The notes beneath the pieces are model-generated. The model was given only the letters and a program-made list of their open reading frames with translations, searched no databases and was not told the DNA's origin. Source: Firmicutes bacterium UBA995 (GTDB taxonomy: Bacteria > Bacillota > Sulfobacillia > UBA995). Taken from it: DNA of 5,858 nucleotides. The stretch lies in assembly GCA_002291985.1 (NCBI GenBank), contig DBBB01000122.1:762-6619 (forward strand). The letters are read 5' to 3'. The position numbers and the translations under genes were made by a program. Below, in pieces: positions 5,065 to 5,858 of the stretch; the first letter of the stretch is position 1; every line of letters starts with the position of its first letter.

Positions 5065-5858
5065 TTGACTACCCGCGAGGTATACAAGTATCCAAGGTAC
5101 TATGACATAGCATTCGGATGGGAACCGGGGCCGGAGGCCGACTTCTTGCAGGCCGCCTTCCGCCGCGCGGCGTCGGGAGAAGTCCGCTCCGTGCTCGATG
5201 TGGCGTGTGGCAGCGGCCGTTTCGCTCTCGAGTTCGCCCGCCGGGGCCTCGCTGTCGCGGGGCTGGACATCTCTCCCGAGATGCTGGATTATCTGGGGAA
5301 GAAAGCGGCGCTCGCCGAGTTGCCCGTGGAAGTCTTCGTTCGCGACATGCGGGAGTTTCAACTCCCCCGCCGGGGTTTCGACGCCGCCATCTGCATGACC
5401 GGATCCTTCCCGTATTTGCTCGATATCCCCGCCATTACCGGCCACCTGCACTCGGTCGCCCGTCACCTCAGGAGCCACGGCGTCTACGTCGTGGACTTCG
5501 GGACGGTCGTCGATCTGAACCAGCCGCTGGGTGCGGCCGAGCGCTGGGACATGACCCGGGACGGGGTGCGCGTGACCTGCAGCTACGCTGGCACGCCGTC
5601 GGATTACGACCCGGTCCGGCAGACGGCGACGGAAGTGCTGCGGATGGAAGTATGGGATCATGGCCAGACGCACGTCATCGAGCAGCGCACCACCACGCGC
5701 TTGATCTACCCGCAGGAGTTCCTGGCCCTGGTGGGCGCCTCGGGCGTATTCGAACTGGCCGACTGGTATCAAGGATTCGACCTGGGACGGCCGTTCGACA
5801 AGCCTCCTTACCATCGCCGCATGATCGCCGTCCTGCGCAAGACCGCCGAGCCGCCACC
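5065..5858 (+). CDS. Class I SAM-dependent methyltransferase, 3' end cut by the window
   Basis: The open frame gives 264 codons with no stop before the edge. S42-V-L-D45-V-A-C-G-S-G-R-F is motif I of class I methyltransferases, binding S-adenosylmethionine, and G66-L-D68-I-S-P-E-M-L supplies the acidic residue for the ribose. D-M-R-E-F then F-D-A-A-I-C-M-T-G-S form the following strands (motifs II/III region). The N-terminal segment Y7-K-Y-P-R-Y-Y-D14-x-A-F is typical of small-molecule methyltransferases of the Methyltransf_25 type. The end, H-R-R-M-I-A-V-L-R-K, looks like the last beta strand, so only a few residues are probably missing. The substrate is unknown. Start TTG 5065 is set by the perfect SD and the stop immediately upstream. 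It may be co-transcribed with nth despite the 151-nt gap. Confidence 0.85.
   Translation, partial: MTTREVYKYPRYYDIAFGWEPGPEADFLQAAFRRAASGEVRSVLDVACGSGRFALEFARRGLAVAGLDISPEMLDYLGKKAALAELPVEVFVRDMREFQLPRRGFDAAICMTGSFPYLLDIPAITGHLHSVARHLRSHGVYVVDFGTVVDLNQPLGAAERWDMTRDGVRVTCSYAGTPSDYDPVRQTATEVLRMEVWDHGQTHVIEQRTTTRLIYPQEFLALVGASGVFELADWYQGFDLGRPFDKPPYHRRMIAVLRKTAEPP

Noticed and set aside
4972..5814. Open frame of 280 codons on the minus strand
   Set aside because: Antisense to the methyltransferase, whose SAM motifs, SD and start are clear; no recognisable motif in the antisense product.
1..5858. A novel defence or mobile system spanning the window
   Set aside because: Apart from the decayed two-gene cassette at 295-559, all genes fall in common housekeeping families; no recombinase, nuclease-effector, reverse transcriptase or array is visible.

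Overview
The window is GC-rich bacterial chromosome with dense genes, strong Shine-Dalgarno sequences and many non-ATG starts (TTG for three genes, GTG for two). The MurD resembles the clostridial type (NDSIAT and GGYDKK motifs). I therefore infer a high-GC Bacillota-like organism, or another deep-branching Gram-positive-type lineage such as Chloroflexota. That placement is tentative because it rests on remembered family features only.

Left part, minus strand (1-600). A class III aminotransferase starts at 292 and runs off the left edge. Just upstream is a decayed two-gene cassette. The first gene is a small 'ALKRM...CYNRN' protein with a frameshift near 435-445. The second is a 21-codon stub that looks like the N-terminus of a nucleotidyltransferase-fold protein; it starts inside the first gene and stops 2 nt before the aminotransferase start codon.

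Divergent intergenic region (563-710). It holds candidate promoters on both strands, two inverted repeats and a 16-bp direct repeat with one mismatch. It separates the minus-strand block from the plus-strand operon.

Right part, plus strand (711-5858). This is a tightly spaced probable operon: a 35-aa RCKP-type rubredoxin-like zinc-ribbon microprotein (TTG start); a metallo-beta-lactamase-fold hydrolase of the YhfI/RNase Z-like group (GTG); a class Ib aspartate aminotransferase (ATG); MurD (GTG, SD overlapping the aminotransferase stop); an endonuclease III-type DNA glycosylase with a [4Fe-4S] motif (ATG, ATGA overlap with murD); and, after a 151-nt gap, a class I SAM-dependent methyltransferase (TTG) that leaves the right edge nearly complete. 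The genes are mostly housekeeping: amino-acid and peptidoglycan precursor metabolism plus base-excision repair. Nothing shows that they form one pathway; tight spacing and coupling suggest co-expression.

I see no tRNA, rRNA, CRISPR, intact mobile element or convincing terminator. The least ordinary items are the decayed cassette and the zinc-ribbon microprotein paired with the MBL hydrolase.
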